DNA of 64,000 bases, taken from the NCBI GenBank assembly GCA_946222885.1, contig CAMIAK010000006.1, positions 79,180 to 143,179 of the forward strand. Direction: 5' to 3'. The position numbers and the translations under genes are program-made. Source of the DNA: an uncultured Nesterenkonia sp. (GTDB lineage: Bacteria > Actinomycetota > Actinomycetes > Actinomycetales > Micrococcaceae). Below are positions 63,689-64,000 of this stretch, in pieces. The notes beneath the pieces were generated by a model, which was not told the origin of the DNA, ran no database searches, and worked only from the letters and a program-made list of their open reading frames with translations. Numbering within the stretch: the first letter of the stretch is position 1; the number at the start of each line of letters is the position of its first letter.

Positions 63689-64000
63689 ATTCTCGATGCT
63701 ACCGAGCCCGCAACTCACCGCTCTGGGTTTACCAGAGATGCGCACGCCCTATGACACTGTTAGCCAAATCCCAGCCATAGCGAGTTGATAAATACCGCTA
63801 CAGTTGCGCAAACCACAGTACTAAGTGGCAGAGTACTCCTTATGCCCAAAATCGGCTGCCCTGCTATCAGTCAGCTGAAAAGCTGGCAACACGTGCTGAG
63901 TTCTCTTGGCCGTCCCCTCCGTGAGCGGCAGCGCTACAAGTCCTGCTAGGTGTTGCGGGGCTTGACGTTGTTTACAGCACCGATGGGATGAGCGAAGAAG
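63689..64000. other. Terminal region without a clear gene
   Basis: About 310 bases of lower GC. An ATG at 63842 opens a 35-codon frame (ending LRERQRYKSC) without a convincing ribosome binding site. An ATG at 63988 (MSEE...) may start a gene that runs off the window. I see no attachment-site duplication or tRNA. Confidence 0.4.

Overview
The window is 64 kb of high-GC, densely coded DNA from an actinobacterium. The phylum is supported by an Lsr2 nucleoid protein, an FtsH-FolE-FolP-FolB/FolK-DUF3180-PH-PH-DUF2520-PanC-LysS-Lsr2-ClpC gene order, a MutY without a NUDIX tail, a mycothiol-type arsenate reductase, and many probable leaderless genes (a TANNNT box 6-7 bases before the start codon). 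Order Micrococcales, family Micrococcaceae is my best guess. The strongly acidic secreted proteins would suit a salt-tolerant genus such as Nesterenkonia, but that is inference. I see no rRNA, tRNA, insertion sequence or CRISPR array.

Layout. 1-1.7 kb: end of a 2-hydroxycarboxylate transporter and a lower-GC TM2 protein. 1.8-17.7 kb: conserved housekeeping block (ftsH, folate genes with a fused folB-folK, two PH-domain membrane proteins, a DUF2520 protein, panC, an M13 peptidase, lysS, lsr2), interrupted by a CDF zinc exporter with a possible Zur box. 17.7-28.3 kb: amino-acid catabolism (ornithine cyclodeaminase/ketimine reductase family, D-amino-acid dehydrogenase, GntR regulator, BrnQ transporter, bifunctional PutA and a divergent two-HTH regulator). 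Together these could carry D-proline or ornithine to glutamate. 28.5-31.9 kb: an unrecognised gene, a GIY-YIG protein and two envelope proteins. 32-34.6 kb: clpC. 34.6-36.8 kb: arsenic resistance (acr3-arsC divergent from arsR). 37-45.1 kb: mutY, radA, an NCS1 permease, an AbiEi/DUF559 protein bracketed by two copies of a 60-bp palindrome, a FUSC protein and an acetyltransferase. 45.2-51.1 kb: phosphate uptake (PHO box, pstSCAB, and a DUF47-pit pair in convergent orientation). 51.2-58.1 kb: cutA, ybaK, a sodium symporter, a DMT/LysR pair and an erm rRNA methyltransferase. 58.1-63.7 kb: accessory end with a TetR/DUF1992 pair, a methyltransferase, an AbiE toxin-antitoxin operon and a PIN-like gene.

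The most unusual signals are non-coding. (1) Several families of 60-70 bp near-perfect palindromes lie between genes. Three families occur twice, and one pair shows compensating base changes; they sit between convergent, divergent and co-directional genes, so they are not simply terminators. (2) The erm gene has an apparently leaderless 14-codon leader peptide followed by nested hairpins that bury its ribosome binding site. (3) The abiE promoter carries a 35-bp perfect double dyad over its -10 box. (4) A 94-bp element with an 11-bp perfect closing stem lies between cutA and the DUF47-pit pair. All assignments come from reading the sequence; no database search was run.
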